From Tardiphaga sp. (lineage in GTDB: Bacteria; Pseudomonadota; Alphaproteobacteria; Rhizobiales; Xanthobacteraceae), in assembly GCF_028290495.1 (NCBI RefSeq), contig NZ_JAQGJT010000138.1:62001-126000 (forward strand): DNA of 64,000 bases, in the 5' to 3' direction. A program made the position numbers and the translations under genes. This document shows positions 27,227-36,608 of this stretch, piece after piece. Each line of letters begins with the position of its first letter. The stretch's first letter is position 1. The notes under the pieces are model-generated. The model made no database searches and was not told the DNA's origin. It saw nothing but the letters and a program-made list of their open reading frames with translations.

Positions 27227-28276
27227 TCACAACTGCGAAGCTTTTGTTCGTAAGCTTCGCGCCTGCAGGATACCAAACGGATCTTCCCGTCGCGCGAGCC
27301 TGCGATAGATAGTAAGGTCATCTTGCTGCAGCGCAGGTCCCTCGCCACGTCGCATGTCGGAGCCCATTTTCGGTCCAAGCGGAAGAGTAGTGCCGAGACC
27401 TGCATAAAGATATCGGTCACCGAAAGCTTTGATCAAAGCTGCGAACATTGGCTCGCCCGTGCAGTGGCCCGGCGCAACGCTTTCGACCTTGAACGTATCT
27501 TTCAGAGCCGCCACCGCCTTTGCGATAACATCATCAGACGCGACGACAAGATGGAAGCCGCCGGAGATCAGATGAATTTTGGGATTGATAGCCGCCGCGG
27601 CCTCGACAACTCTTTCAATTCCTGGATGTGAGCAACCTACCACCAGCACCATCCCCTCGGAGGTGTTGACAGCAAGAGATAGCTCCTTGAGTTCCTTCGT
27701 GCCGGGAGCATCGGACACCAACGCTATCAGGGTCAGGCCTGGGGCGATTTCGGTGGTCTTGTCGATCAATTCGAAGTTGGCCCCATGCCACGCCGCGCCA
27801 AACTTCATGATTTGTGGTGGCACACCGCCATAGTATCGCATCTCGGGCGACAACGATTCTTCTTTTCGGTAGAAGCTCGACGGCAGCGACGAACCGTAGA
27901 TGCCGAATCCTTCTTTGGGCGCGTAGATCTTTACGGTCGGATTGACACTCAAAACATAATTCAAGCCTGCCATGTGGTCCGAATGCCGGTGTGACAGGAC
28001 AACGAAATCAAGCGTTTTTAGGTCAACTCCTTTCGCCGTCACATTGGCTGCAAAGATGTCGGCGTCATTCCCGGTGTCAAACAAGATTCGTTTTCCGGCG
28101 ATCTCCACGAGGGCGGAGAAGCCCCAGTCCTTCGTCATCGACGGATCGGTTCCGAACGCATCGTAGAGGATAGTGATCTGGCTTTTGGACTCGGCCGCAG
28201 CGGCTCTGGCTGGGGCGGCTATCGAGATGAGGCTTGAAATCCCTGCTGCAATAAGGAGCGTCGCGCGAAACTTCAT
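27227..28276 (-). CDS. Exported metallo-beta-lactamase-fold hydrolase
   Basis: 349 residues from ATG 28276, which has GGAGG eight bases upstream; the longer in-frame start would translate remnant DNA of another gene. A signal peptide ends near ARAAAAES (about 29). The metal motif is S-H-R-H-S-D-H (His96, His98, Asp100, His101), and later His residues (VVGCSHPGIE, ISGGFHLV, APGHCTGEP) fit the MBL-fold subgroup related to dihydropterin ribofuranosylaminobenzene phosphate synthase. The last 35 residues, rich in Arg, extend past the usual family end and may be read-through into the repeat-rich DNA downstream. It lies inside the interval bounded by the two ccmH-tail repeats. Confidence 0.85.
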   Translation of the reverse strand: MKFRATLLIAAGISSLISIAAPARAAAAESKSQITILYDAFGTDPSMTKDWGFSALVEIAGKRILFDTGNDADIFAANVTAKGVDLKTLDFVVLSHRHSDHMAGLNYVLSVNPTVKIYAPKEGFGIYGSSLPSSFYRKEESLSPEMRYYGGVPPQIMKFGAAWHGANFELIDKTTEIAPGLTLIALVSDAPGTKELKELSLAVNTSEGMVLVVGCSHPGIERVVEAAAAINPKIHLISGGFHLVVASDDVIAKAVAALKDTFKVESVAPGHCTGEPMFAALIKAFGDRYLYAGLGTTLPLGPKMGSDMRRGEGPALQQDDLTIYRRLARREDPFGILQARSLRTKASQL

Positions 28277-28284
28277 GAGAGTTA

Positions 28285-28531
28285 CCTCCATGCGAGGATG
28301 CACTGCGATAATGCCGCCGGAGTCGATGCGGTTCTCCACGATAAAACTGCCGGCCGAAATGGTCCGACAACCACCGGCTCATGATGCGCGCCACGATGTC
28401 TACCGAGACGCCGGCGGCGAAACCGATCAGCCAGCGCACCGGACTGTTGGGATAGGCTTGCGCGTGTGCGGTGCGTGATACACGGCAGCGCCGGCGGCCA
28501 GATGCAGAAGCCGATAGCGAGGAAGTCTCAT
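28285..28531 (-). pseudogene. Remnant of a Bug-family substrate-binding protein
   Basis: Frames on the minus strand join as MRLPRYRLLHLAAGAA (signal peptide start), HAQAYPNSPVRWLIGFAAG, SVDIVARIMSRWLSDHFGRQF and VENRIDSGGIIA, the first 80 residues of a TctC/Bug receptor, with at least two frameshifts. The remainder has been replaced by the metallo-hydrolase gene. Confidence 0.8.
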
Positions 28532-28605
28532 GGCGCACCTGCCGGCAGCGCCAAAGCTATTCCAATTTTCGAGCCTTTGAAAGGGTCGCGATTTCTGCTC
28601 ATGGC

Positions 28606-28672
28606 ATCTTTGAGACACGCCGACCGAGTTCGGACATGCCCGGTTATCGGGTGCCGGCTCAACCGGACGAAG
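28606..28672. repeat. Dispersed repeat copy C
   Basis: TTTGAGACACGCCGACCGAG followed by CGGACATGCCCGGTTATCGGG and ending CAACCGGA. The most diverged of three related copies in the window. Confidence 0.45.
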
Positions 28673-28738
28673 CGTTGCGTGAGGCGGGCCCGCTGGGAAA
28701 AGGTTGGTGGGGTGCCCGATCGGCAGCCACCAACGCAT

Positions 28739-29074
28739 TCACTTACCAGGCGGCTTATACGCACTACGAAGCTTACTTGCCGTTTGACGAACTTGCATGA
28801 TTTCGTCCTGTGTCCACAGACGCTTGAGCTCAGCATTGTGGAGGGTACCGGATGCTACCACAACGCCAGAAATCGCCGGCGCTGCACCGGGGTCAGGCAC
28901 ATCGAAGATCACCATCACGCCGGGGCCATCGGCAGCGGTGCTATACATCGAGATCAATTTGCCGCCGGCAGTTTCAATCAAATGTTTGGCCGCTTCGTAG
29001 CGACTGGTTGTGGGACTATCCATGATATTGTTGAGAGCTTGCGGCGAGTATTGTCCCGTTAAACAGAAGTGCAT
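28739..29074 (-). CDS. GYD-domain protein
   Basis: 111 residues from ATG 29074, chosen because GGAGG lies eight bases upstream. MHFCLTGQYSPQALNNIM followed by RYEAAKHLIETAGGKLISMY and VMVIFDVPDPGAAPAISGVV is the GYD-domain pattern, a ferredoxin-like alpha/beta fold of unknown biochemical role. It is on the same strand as the metallo-hydrolase, with the Bug remnant and repeat copy C between, and inside the interval bounded by R1 and R2. Confidence 0.8.
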   Translation of the reverse strand: MHFCLTGQYSPQALNNIMDSPTTSRYEAAKHLIETAGGKLISMYSTAADGPGVMVIFDVPDPGAAPAISGVVVASGTLHNAELKRLWTQDEIMQVRQTASKLRSAYKPPGK

Positions 29075-29475
29075 GTCGATGTCCTCCCGTTGGTTGGCAG
29101 TGAATTGGGAAAAGCCCGTTCCGATCTGATGAAAATGGATAGGTTGAAATGAAGTGACTGCGAAGCCCGCCGTGGACACCGACGCCACCGCTAATTCGCA
29201 GGACTTCGGCACGTCCCGCTGGCTGCTCTCCGCTCAGGCTACATCTTTTGGCTGCTGTACGGAAGAGGCGCTCAGGTCTGGAATTGACACTTAGCGTCGT
29301 TTCGCTGCTAAGCAACAATACGTCGGCTATCGGGGCATAGCGGACTCTGGAAAGGCGTCTGCAGGTTTATGGGTACACGGCCTAATCAGAATTGATACTG
29401 CTCAGTGAAATACCGCTGCATCATCAGACGGGCGCCATCCGCAACACGATCAATCGTACTGATAGTTGTCCTGGC
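29075..29475. other. Intergenic region holding most of direct repeat R2
   Basis: About 400 bases between the GYD gene and ccmH. The right part is shared with R1; the left part shows no recognised gene or hairpin. Confidence 0.4.
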
Positions 29476-29538
29476 TTACTTGTCGACAGCGGGCTCGCCG
29501 TCGATCAGGCGCGCGATCCTCGCCTCTTCATCCGGCGT
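29376..29538. repeat. Direct repeat R2: ccmH 3' end and downstream DNA
   Basis: Partner of R1 (26752-26914) in the same orientation. R2 includes the last 21 codons of the intact ccmH gene, so it is the parental copy. Confidence 0.85.
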
Positions 29539-29967
29539 AAGGCGCAGCATCGCAGCATCGGCGGCGATATCGTTGCCGCGTCGCCGTTGATGTCGCCACA
29601 ACGCAAAGCCGCCGCCGATCAGCAGCAGCGGCGTCAGCAACCATAGCAGCCAGGTGCGGCTTTCGAAGCGCGGCTTCAACAACACGAACTCGCCGTAACG
29701 CGCAACCAGAAAATTCGTCACCTGATTGTCACTATCGCCAGCACTGATGCGCTCACGCACCAGCAGGCGCAGATCGCGCGCCAGCGGCGCATCGGAATCG
29801 TCGATCGACTGGTTCTGGCACACCATGCAGCGCAATTCGCGCGACAGTTCGCGCGCGCGGACTTCCTGCGCCGGGTTGGCCATCACTTCGTCGGGCTGCA
29901 CGGCATGAACCATCGGTGCGCCGGTGAGCAGCGCGACAGCGAGAACGCTTGCGAAAATCCGCTTCAC
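29476..29967 (-). CDS. ccmH: Cytochrome c maturation protein CcmH (CycL)
   Basis: 163 residues: signal peptide (about 1-22), the thiol motif LRCMVCQNQSI (Cys47, Cys50), and one membrane helix (about 105-123, WLLWLLTPLLLIGGG). CcmH reduces the haem-binding cysteines of apocytochrome c in the periplasm and works with CcmF. The gene follows ccmF by four bases. Its 3' end is duplicated 2.6 kb away at 26.8 kb. Confidence 0.96.
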   Translation of the reverse strand: MKRIFASVLAVALLTGAPMVHAVQPDEVMANPAQEVRARELSRELRCMVCQNQSIDDSDAPLARDLRLLVRERISAGDSDNQVTNFLVARYGEFVLLKPRFESRTWLLWLLTPLLLIGGGFALWRHQRRRGNDIAADAAMLRLTPDEEARIARLIDGEPAVDK

Positions 29968-29971
29968 GCCA

Positions 29972-31954
29972 TCACTCCGCCGGCTGCAGCGCGCGCGATG
30001 CCTTCGCCGGCTTCGGCGCGCCGACGCGCAACCGGCGGTCCGACAGCGACAGCAGCCCGCCCAGCGCCATCAGCACCGGGCCGAACCAGATCAGCAGCAC
30101 CATCGGCTTGTGATACATCCGCACCGCGATGCCACCATCGGCTGTGGTCTCGCCGAGCGAAATATAGAGCTGGCTGAAGCCTCGCGACAGCAATGCGGCC
30201 TCGGTGGTCGAGGAGCCGCGCGTGGTGAAGTTGCGCTTCGACGGCGTCAGCACACCGACCGTGTCACCGTCCTGGCTGATCGTGAAGCGCGCCAGCATCT
30301 CGTGGAAATTCGGCCCTTGCCGCTGCGAGATGTCCTCGAGCCGCAGTTCATAGCCGGCGAGCCTGGCTGTATCGTTCGGCTTCAGCGTGCCGATATATTC
30401 GCTGTTCCAGGTGCTTTCGCAGACGATGCCGATCAGCGCCACGCCGACGCCAGCATGCGCGAACGCCGTGCCCCAAGTCGAGCGCGGCAACCCACGGGCG
30501 CGACGCATCGACGTCGACAACGGCGAACGAAACAGGCTGGTACGCTCGGCGATATCGACGACGGCGCCCGCAATCACGAACACCGCAAGGCCGATCGCCA
30601 GCGGCGCAAGCGACGCACCGCCCGAGGTCCACGCCCATACCATGGCGATCGCCAGCAAGGCGGCGATGCCCGCCGCCATCAGCCGCTGCGCCACGCCCCG
30701 GATGTCGCCACGCTTCCACGCCAGCAGCGGCCCGAACGGCAGCGCCAGCAGCAGCGGCACGAACAGAGGCCCGAAGGTAAGATTGAAGAACGGCGCGCCG
30801 ACCGAGATCTTGTCGCCGGTGATGACTTCCAGCGCCAGCGGATACAGCGTGCCGACGAACACCGTGGCGCAGGCGGTGGTGAGGAACAGGTTGTTCAGCA
30901 CCAGCGCGCCCTCGCGCGAGATCGGCGCGAACAGCCCGCCCTGCTTCAGCGCGGAGGCCCGCCACATGTACAGCGTCAGGCTGCCGCCGATGAAAAAGCA
31001 CAGGATCATCAGGATGAACACGCCGCGCGTCGGATCGGTGGCGAAGGCATGCACCGAGGTGAGCACGCCGGAGCGCACCAGGAAGGTGCCGAGCAGCGAC
31101 AGCGAGAAGGTCAGGATCGCCAGAAGAATGGTCCAGACCTTCAGCGCGTTGCGCTTCTCCATCACCACGGCGGAGTGCAGCAGCGCGGTGCCGGCGAGCC
31201 ACGGCATCAGGGAAGCGTTCTCGACCGGGTCCCAGAACCACCAGCCGCCCCAGCCGAGTTCGTAATAGGCCCAGTACGAGCCCATCGCGATGCCTAGCGT
31301 GAGGAAGATCCACGCCACCAGCGTCCACGGCCGCACCCAGCGCGCCCAGGCGGCATCGATGCGGCCTTCCATCAAGGCGGCGACGGCGAAGGAGAACGAG
31401 ATCGAGAAGCCGACATAACCGAGATAGAGCATCGGCGGATGCACCGCGAGGCCGATGTCCTGCAGCACCGGATTGAGGTCACGTCCCTCGATCGGCGGAT
31501 TGGCGATCCGCAAAAACGGATTCGAGGTGACCAGGATGAACAGATAGAACGCCGCGGCAATCCAGCCCTGCACTGCCAGAACATTGGCGCGCAGCCACAG
31601 CGGCAAATTGTTGCCGAATGCCGCGACGAGGCCGCCGAACAGCGCCAGGATCGCCACCCACAGCAGCATCGAGCCTTCGTGATTTCCCCACACGCCGGTG
31701 ATCTTGTAAAGCAGCGGCTTCATCGAATGCGAATTCTCGAACACGTTGACGACCGAGAAATCGGACTGCACGTGCAGCGTCACCAGCGCGACGAAAGACA
31801 GGCCGACGAACAACAGCTGCGCCAGCGCGGTCGAGCGCGCGACGTTCATCAGCGCGGGATCGCGCAGCCGCGTGCCTAAAACCGGCACCGTCGACTGGAT
31901 CAGCGCCAGCGCCAGCGCCAGCACCAAAGCGTAATGTCCGGCCTCGGCGATCAT
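29972..31954 (-). CDS. ccmF: Haem lyase CcmF (CycK)
   Basis: 660 residues from ATG 31954, which overlaps the ccmE TGA as ATGA. About 15 membrane helices; the Trp-rich periplasmic haem-handling motif is [19 protein letters not shown]. It takes haem from CcmE and, with CcmH and CcmI, ligates it to apocytochrome c. Full-length for the family. Confidence 0.96.
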   Translation of the reverse strand: MIAEAGHYALVLALALALIQSTVPVLGTRLRDPALMNVARSTALAQLLFVGLSFVALVTLHVQSDFSVVNVFENSHSMKPLLYKITGVWGNHEGSMLLWVAILALFGGLVAAFGNNLPLWLRANVLAVQGWIAAAFYLFILVTSNPFLRIANPPIEGRDLNPVLQDIGLAVHPPMLYLGYVGFSISFSFAVAALMEGRIDAAWARWVRPWTLVAWIFLTLGIAMGSYWAYYELGWGGWWFWDPVENASLMPWLAGTALLHSAVVMEKRNALKVWTILLAILTFSLSLLGTFLVRSGVLTSVHAFATDPTRGVFILMILCFFIGGSLTLYMWRASALKQGGLFAPISREGALVLNNLFLTTACATVFVGTLYPLALEVITGDKISVGAPFFNLTFGPLFVPLLLALPFGPLLAWKRGDIRGVAQRLMAAGIAALLAIAMVWAWTSGGASLAPLAIGLAVFVIAGAVVDIAERTSLFRSPLSTSMRRARGLPRSTWGTAFAHAGVGVALIGIVCESTWNSEYIGTLKPNDTARLAGYELRLEDISQRQGPNFHEMLARFTISQDGDTVGVLTPSKRNFTTRGSSTTEAALLSRGFSQLYISLGETTADGGIAVRMYHKPMVLLIWFGPVLMALGGLLSLSDRRLRVGAPKPAKASRALQPAE

Positions 31955-32451
31955 TGCGTCAACCTCGGTTGGGCGGGCGCCATCGCCGGCGCATTGGTCG
32001 CGACCGGCTTGCCGTCGGAGCCTTCCTGCCACCTGCCCTGCTTCTTCAGCGCGTCGGCGACTTCCTTCGGCATGTAGTTCTCGTCGTGCTTGGCCAGCAC
32101 CGTGTCGGCCTTGAACGTGCCGCTCGCGTCCAGCGCGCCCTCGGCGACCACGCCCTGCCCCTCGCGGAACAGGTCCGGCAGGATGCCCTTGTAGGTCACC
32201 GGCAGCGTCGCGCCGCCGTCGGACACCTTGAAGGAGACCGCGAGATTGTCGCCGCGCACCAGCGAGCCCGTTTCGACCATGCCGCCGAGGCGAAACCGCT
32301 TGCCGACCGGCGGCTGCTTCTCCATCGCCATCGTCGGCGTCGAGAAGAACACAATGGAATCGCGCAGCGCGTTCAGCACCAGCCCGGCCGCGATCGCCAG
32401 CACCGCCAGCGCGCCTCCGATCATCGTCAATCGCCGCTGTCTACGCGTCAT
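31951..32451 (-). CDS. ccmE: Periplasmic haem chaperone CcmE (CycJ)
   Basis: 166 residues: one N-terminal membrane anchor (about 9-29), an OB-fold domain, and the haem-binding motif KHDENYMP with His122 and Tyr126. It receives haem from CcmC and passes it to CcmF. A palindromic repeat lies between it and ccmI. Confidence 0.96.
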   Translation of the reverse strand: MTRRQRRLTMIGGALAVLAIAAGLVLNALRDSIVFFSTPTMAMEKQPPVGKRFRLGGMVETGSLVRGDNLAVSFKVSDGGATLPVTYKGILPDLFREGQGVVAEGALDASGTFKADTVLAKHDENYMPKEVADALKKQGRWQEGSDGKPVATNAPAMAPAQPRLTQ

Positions 32452-32469
32452 GATGAACCTTTATTCTGG

Positions 32470-32516
32470 AGCATGATGTGATCCGAAAACCGCGACGCAC
32501 TTTTCGGCATCATGCT
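32470..32516. repeat. Palindromic repeat between ccmI and ccmE
   Basis: AGCATGAT (32470-32477) pairs with ATCATGCT (32509-32516), with inner arms CCGAAAA and TTTTCGG. It is of the same class as the element at 47818-47885 (GCATGATCC..CCGAAAA). It touches the ccmI stop codon and would form a hairpin in the ccm transcript. Confidence 0.75.
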
Positions 32517-33637
32517 TATCCATCGAGCCCGAAATTCTTCAGGCCATCGTTCAACTGCTGCAGCCGGCCGGCGTCGGCGCTGACCGCCTGCCGCGCCTCG
32601 ACCAGCGCAGCCTTGGCCTTGTCGCGATCCCCCAGCACCATATAGGCGCGCACCAGCCGCAACCATCCCTCGACGTCATTGCCGTCCTGCCTGAGCCGGG
32701 TGGCGAGACGATCGACCATGCCCTGCACCATCGCATTGCGGTCCTGCGCGCTCATGCCCTGCGCGGAGGCCAGCGTATCGCCGGACAATGCCGGCAATGC
32801 GGGCGACAGCCCGGGCGACACGGGCCCGCCGACCCGCGCGAGTGCCGCCTGCACCACCGGACGCCACGGCGCGTCGGGCGGCGCCTTGGCCAACATCGCG
32901 CCCCAGATCGCGGCGGCTTCCGCTGCGCGGCCATCCTGCTCGGCAGCCAGGCCGAGGAAATAGCGCGCCTTGGCCTCGTTGCCGTCCAGCGCCACCGCGC
33001 GTTCGAATTCGGTCTTGGCATCCGCAGTGATCACGCCATTGGCGCCCGCCGCGATCGCCTCGCCGAGATCGGCGCGGCGCGCGGCGCTGTCGCCGCCATA
33101 GGCGATGGCGTTGCGGAACGCTGTCACGGCTTCATCGAAGCGGCCGAGCTTGGCCAGCACCGGCGCCAGCACGTTCCAGCCGCGGCCGTCGGTCGGGTTT
33201 TTCTCCAGATGCGCCTGCACCTGCGCAACGAGATTATCGAGCGGCTCGGCGGCGCTTGGCGCCCGGCTGCGCTCGGCAAGCGGAAAGTCCGGCAGTCGCG
33301 GCGAGCCGAGCGGCAGATAGAACGCCACCGCCAGCACCGGCAGACCGATCAGCGCGACCAGCGCCACGGCACGGCGATAGATCGGGCGGCTGGGGGCAAG
33401 GATACCGCGTTCGGCGTCATCGGCGGCGAGCAGCCGGCGGCTGATCTCGACCCGGGCCGCATCGGCCTCGGTCGGACCGATCAGCCCGGCCTCGGCATCC
33501 CGGCCGATTTCGGCGAGCTGATCCTTGTAGACCGCCGCCTCTGTCCCGCCAGCGCCGGGGCGTGGACGGCCCAGCGGCCACAGCACGGCGAAGACCGCCG
33601 CGGCGGTCATCAGCGCGAACACAAACCACAACGTCAT
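32516..33637 (-). CDS. ccmI: Cytochrome c maturation protein CcmI (CycH)
   Basis: 373 residues: two membrane helices (about 1-20 and about 96-116) around a cytoplasmic loop with YKDQLAEIGRDAEAGLI, then a periplasmic TPR domain (about 135-370). CcmI presents apocytochrome c to CcmF-CcmH. First gene of the ccmI-E-F-H unit. In Rhizobium leguminosarum this operon (cycHJKL) and feuPQ are both linked to iron acquisition. Confidence 0.95.
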   Translation of the reverse strand: MTLWFVFALMTAAAVFAVLWPLGRPRPGAGGTEAAVYKDQLAEIGRDAEAGLIGPTEADAARVEISRRLLAADDAERGILAPSRPIYRRAVALVALIGLPVLAVAFYLPLGSPRLPDFPLAERSRAPSAAEPLDNLVAQVQAHLEKNPTDGRGWNVLAPVLAKLGRFDEAVTAFRNAIAYGGDSAARRADLGEAIAAGANGVITADAKTEFERAVALDGNEAKARYFLGLAAEQDGRAAEAAAIWGAMLAKAPPDAPWRPVVQAALARVGGPVSPGLSPALPALSGDTLASAQGMSAQDRNAMVQGMVDRLATRLRQDGNDVEGWLRLVRAYMVLGDRDKAKAALVEARQAVSADAGRLQQLNDGLKNFGLDG

Positions 33638-33771
33638 CGACAGGTTCCGGTCCCGGTGTCACCGCCAACAGGCGGTCATCGCTGGCCGGGTTACACCATT
33701 TCTAAACCGGCCGCGCAATTGACAATTACGACACTGGCCGGCCGAAAACTTGATATGAATCAAGGCCGAAG

Positions 33772-35160
33772 TCAGCCCGCCCGGGACGGCTTGCGTTCCA
33801 CGACGACGCTGGCGTTTTCCGCGGCCCGGCTCATGAGGGCGGCGTATTCGGTGCCGAACAGCACCTCGCAGAAGCGGATCGCGGCGCCGACCTGCATCTG
33901 GCGGTAGGCGCGGACGCGGGCGTCGCCGGTGCGCAGCGACTGCACCAGCGACTCCGTGGATTTCTCGACATATTGCTGCAGGTCGGAATAGGTGCGCAGC
34001 GTCACCTCGTTGATCGCCAGCTCGCTGGCATAGGTGCGGCACACCGCGGCGAAATCGATCAGCGCCGCGGTCTCGTCGACATCGACGGGATCGATATGCG
34101 AGGTCGGCGAAATGTCCTTGTCGGCGCGCTGGCGCAGCAGCCGGCGCACCCGTCCAGGCACGCTCTCGATCTCGGACTGCAGCGTGCTGGAAATCTCGAC
34201 CCGGATCGCCGCCATATGCCGGCCCCAGACCGAATCGTTGCGCATATCGAGTTCGGTGCGCAGCCCGCGCACGCCGTCATGGGCGGCCTTGAGATGCTCC
34301 GGCGCGCTGTCGAACTTGCCGCGCTTGATGTCGCTGCGCAGGTGGTGCGCGACCTGCGTGAGGTCGGCCAGCGCCATCGTCACCGCGACGCCGTAGGGGG
34401 TCGCGGCAACGCGGATCTCGTCGTCGGAGGCCGCAATCTTCACCGCAAGGCGGATGATCTGCCAGGGTGCAGCGAGCCGCTGCATCACCAGCGACAGCGC
34501 GAACGGCAATACCTGCGGCGTCACCAGCGCCGGAATATTCAGCGAGCTGTTGACCGAGGCGATCTGGGAATCCCCGAATGCCCGCAGCACGCTCGGCAGC
34601 TTGGCGGCGAGGGCGTCGAGCGGTTCGCGCACTTTCAGCACGGCGCCGAGCGCCGGCAGGTCCTCGACCGCATGCGGCGGTCCGATCCGCGCGATGTTGC
34701 GGCCGTTCGGGCCAGGCGCGGTTGTCTTGATGATCAGATCGGCCGCCGCCTGCTGGAATTTGCGCACCGCGCGTTCGATTTCAGCAGCGCCGGGCTCCGG
34801 GCTGACCGTGATCGCGTTCTCAAACGCGGCAACGGCATCCGGGGCATCGCGCTCCAGCCATTGCCAGATCGGCAGCAGCGAAGCCCGCCGGATCTGCCCG
34901 GGCCGGACGGAACCGACGCCCTCGACCAGGAACGGTTCGACCGAGCGGAAAACCAGCCGCGTGGCATCCTCGGCCCTCGGCCGCACCGCGTCCGGCGAAC
35001 CACGCACCACACCGCGCAGCTGATCGAGCACAAAGTTGGCGACCGCCACATCCTCGCCGCGCGCAATCGCCCGCTCATACTCGCGCATCAGCAGCGCCTG
35101 CGACTGCGGCGGCAGTTGCGCAAGATAGTCCCGCAGGCGATCGATCGACGTCTTGCTCAT
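33772..35160 (-). CDS. Conserved hypothetical helical protein, 462 residues
   Basis: From ATG 35160 (MSKTSIDRLRDYLAQLPPQ). No membrane segments or signal; almost entirely helical and charged, with segments such as AAVCRTYASELAINEVTLRTYSDLQQYVEKSTESLVQSL. No catalytic motif or named family was recognised. It lies alone between nrdB and ccmI on the same strand with gaps of over 130 bases on each side. Confidence 0.75.
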   Translation of the reverse strand: MSKTSIDRLRDYLAQLPPQSQALLMREYERAIARGEDVAVANFVLDQLRGVVRGSPDAVRPRAEDATRLVFRSVEPFLVEGVGSVRPGQIRRASLLPIWQWLERDAPDAVAAFENAITVSPEPGAAEIERAVRKFQQAAADLIIKTTAPGPNGRNIARIGPPHAVEDLPALGAVLKVREPLDALAAKLPSVLRAFGDSQIASVNSSLNIPALVTPQVLPFALSLVMQRLAAPWQIIRLAVKIAASDDEIRVAATPYGVAVTMALADLTQVAHHLRSDIKRGKFDSAPEHLKAAHDGVRGLRTELDMRNDSVWGRHMAAIRVEISSTLQSEIESVPGRVRRLLRQRADKDISPTSHIDPVDVDETAALIDFAAVCRTYASELAINEVTLRTYSDLQQYVEKSTESLVQSLRTGDARVRAYRQMQVGAAIRFCEVLFGTEYAALMSRAAENASVVVERKPSRAG

Positions 35161-35341
35161 ACAACCATGGTCCGCGCTTTCAGCAGGTGACGGGCCGAAA
35201 GCATCCACCGGGCTTCATAGCAGCGGCAGCGTTAAGAAGCGGTTACATGAATTTTGCGTTAACGGTCGACGCCGGGCGGACCGCACAGGCCTGCGCGCTC
35301 CTCAATTGCCAGCCTCAAGCGGGTTTTTTGAACGCTTTCCG

Positions 35342-36466
35342 TCATTCCCATGTCAGCGCCCCGCCGTTCTGGTATTCGATCACGCGGGTCTCGAAAAAGT
35401 TTTTCTCCTTCTTCAGGTCCATCGCCTCCGACATCCACGGGAACGGGTTATCGGTTTCGTCGAACACGGAGGCCAAGCCGATCTGGGCGCAGCGGCGGTT
35501 GGCGATGAAGTGCATGTAGGTCTCACACAGCGCCGCGTTCAGCCCGAGGAAGCCGCGCGGCATGGTGTCCCGCCCGTAAGATGCCTCCAGCTCCGCCGCC
35601 GTGCGGATCATGTCGCGGACCTCCTCCTGAAACGCGCTGGTCCAGAGGTGAGGATTCTCGATCTTGATCTGGTTGATGACGTCGATGCCGAAGTTCAGGT
35701 GGATGGATTCATCGCGCAAGATATATTGGTACTGCTCGGCGATCCCCACCATCTTGTTGCGGCGACCGAGCGACAGGATCTGCGCAAATCCGGTGTAGAA
35801 CCACATGCCCTCGAAGATCACGTAGAACGCGACAAGGTCGCGCAAAAAGGCCTGGTCGGCCTCAAGGGTCCCGGTCTTGAAGTCGGGATCGTCGAGGTGC
35901 TGGGTATGCTTCAGCGCCCATGCCGCCTTTTCGGTGATCGAAGGCACCTCGCGGTACATGTTGAACAGTTCGCCCTCGTCGAGGCCGAGGCTTTCCACGA
36001 TGTACTGGAAGGTATGGGTGTGCACGGCCTCCTCGAACGATTGCCGCAGCAGATACTGCCGGCATTCCGGGTTGGTCAGGTGGCGATAAATCGCCAGCAC
36101 GATGTTGTTGGCGACCAGACTCTCGGACGCGGCGAAGAAACCGAGGTTGCGCTTGATGGCACGACGCTCGTCCTCGGTGAGTCCGTCCTTGGATTTCCAC
36201 AGCGCGATATCGGCCTGCATCGAGACCTCGGTCGGCATCCAGTGGTTGTTGCAGCCGGCGAGGTATTTCTCCCATGCCCATTTGTATTTCATCGGCAGCA
36301 ACTGATTGACGTCAGCGCGGCAGTTGATCATGCGCTTTTCGTCGATCGAGACGCGTCCGCCGGAGCGGTCGATGGCGTCGAGCCCGGTCGGATGGGCCGA
36401 GTCTTGCGATGTCGGGATAGGAAGGGGCGCCTTTACAGCGGTTGCGGTGTCGGACCAGTCGAGCAT
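35342..36466 (-). CDS. nrdB: Class I ribonucleotide reductase, small subunit (Phe at radical position)
   Basis: 374 residues. The ferritin-like metal site is visible: Glu115 ([10 protein letters not shown]), Glu146 and His149 in [10 protein letters not shown], and later E-G-M-W-F-Y and [10 protein letters not shown] ligand helices. In class Ia/Ib enzymes the residue four after the metal His is the radical Tyr (E-x-x-H-x-x-x-Y); here it is Phe153. Together with Glu rather than Asp at position 115 this is the class Ic pattern of Chlamydia, which uses a Mn/Fe cofactor instead of a tyrosyl radical. It follows nrdA after a palindromic repeat. Confidence 0.94.
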   Translation of the reverse strand: MLDWSDTATAVKAPLPIPTSQDSAHPTGLDAIDRSGGRVSIDEKRMINCRADVNQLLPMKYKWAWEKYLAGCNNHWMPTEVSMQADIALWKSKDGLTEDERRAIKRNLGFFAASESLVANNIVLAIYRHLTNPECRQYLLRQSFEEAVHTHTFQYIVESLGLDEGELFNMYREVPSITEKAAWALKHTQHLDDPDFKTGTLEADQAFLRDLVAFYVIFEGMWFYTGFAQILSLGRRNKMVGIAEQYQYILRDESIHLNFGIDVINQIKIENPHLWTSAFQEEVRDMIRTAAELEASYGRDTMPRGFLGLNAALCETYMHFIANRRCAQIGLASVFDETDNPFPWMSEAMDLKKEKNFFETRVIEYQNGGALTWE

Positions 36467-36519
36467 GGGGTGTTCCTGATATAAGCAGTGGGACTAGCGG
36501 ACGGGCCACGGCCCATCCA

Positions 36520-36603
36520 CGTCATTGCGAGCGAAGCGAAGCAATCCAGTGCTTGGGATCAGCAAGACTGGATTGCCGCGTCGCTTCGCTCCTCGCAATG
36601 ACG
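36520..36603. repeat. Palindromic repeat between nrdA and nrdB
   Basis: CGTCATTGCGAGCGAAGCGA at one end and its near-complement TCGCTTCGCTCCTCGCAATGACG at the other, with inner arms CCAGT..ACTGG. This is a common intergenic palindrome in alphaproteobacteria. In the nrdAB transcript it would form a long hairpin. Confidence 0.8.
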
Positions 36604-36608
36604 GAAGG

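Noticed and set aside
27012-27230. 72-residue minus-strand open frame (LMSALGQSRHIAV)
   Set aside because: Derived from the dispersed AAGCGGACAT-type repeat; similar frames are spurious calls in Bradyrhizobium.
32508-32516. Repeat at the ccmI end taken as terminator
   Set aside because: It lies within a same-strand operon and has no T-run in the direction of transcription.
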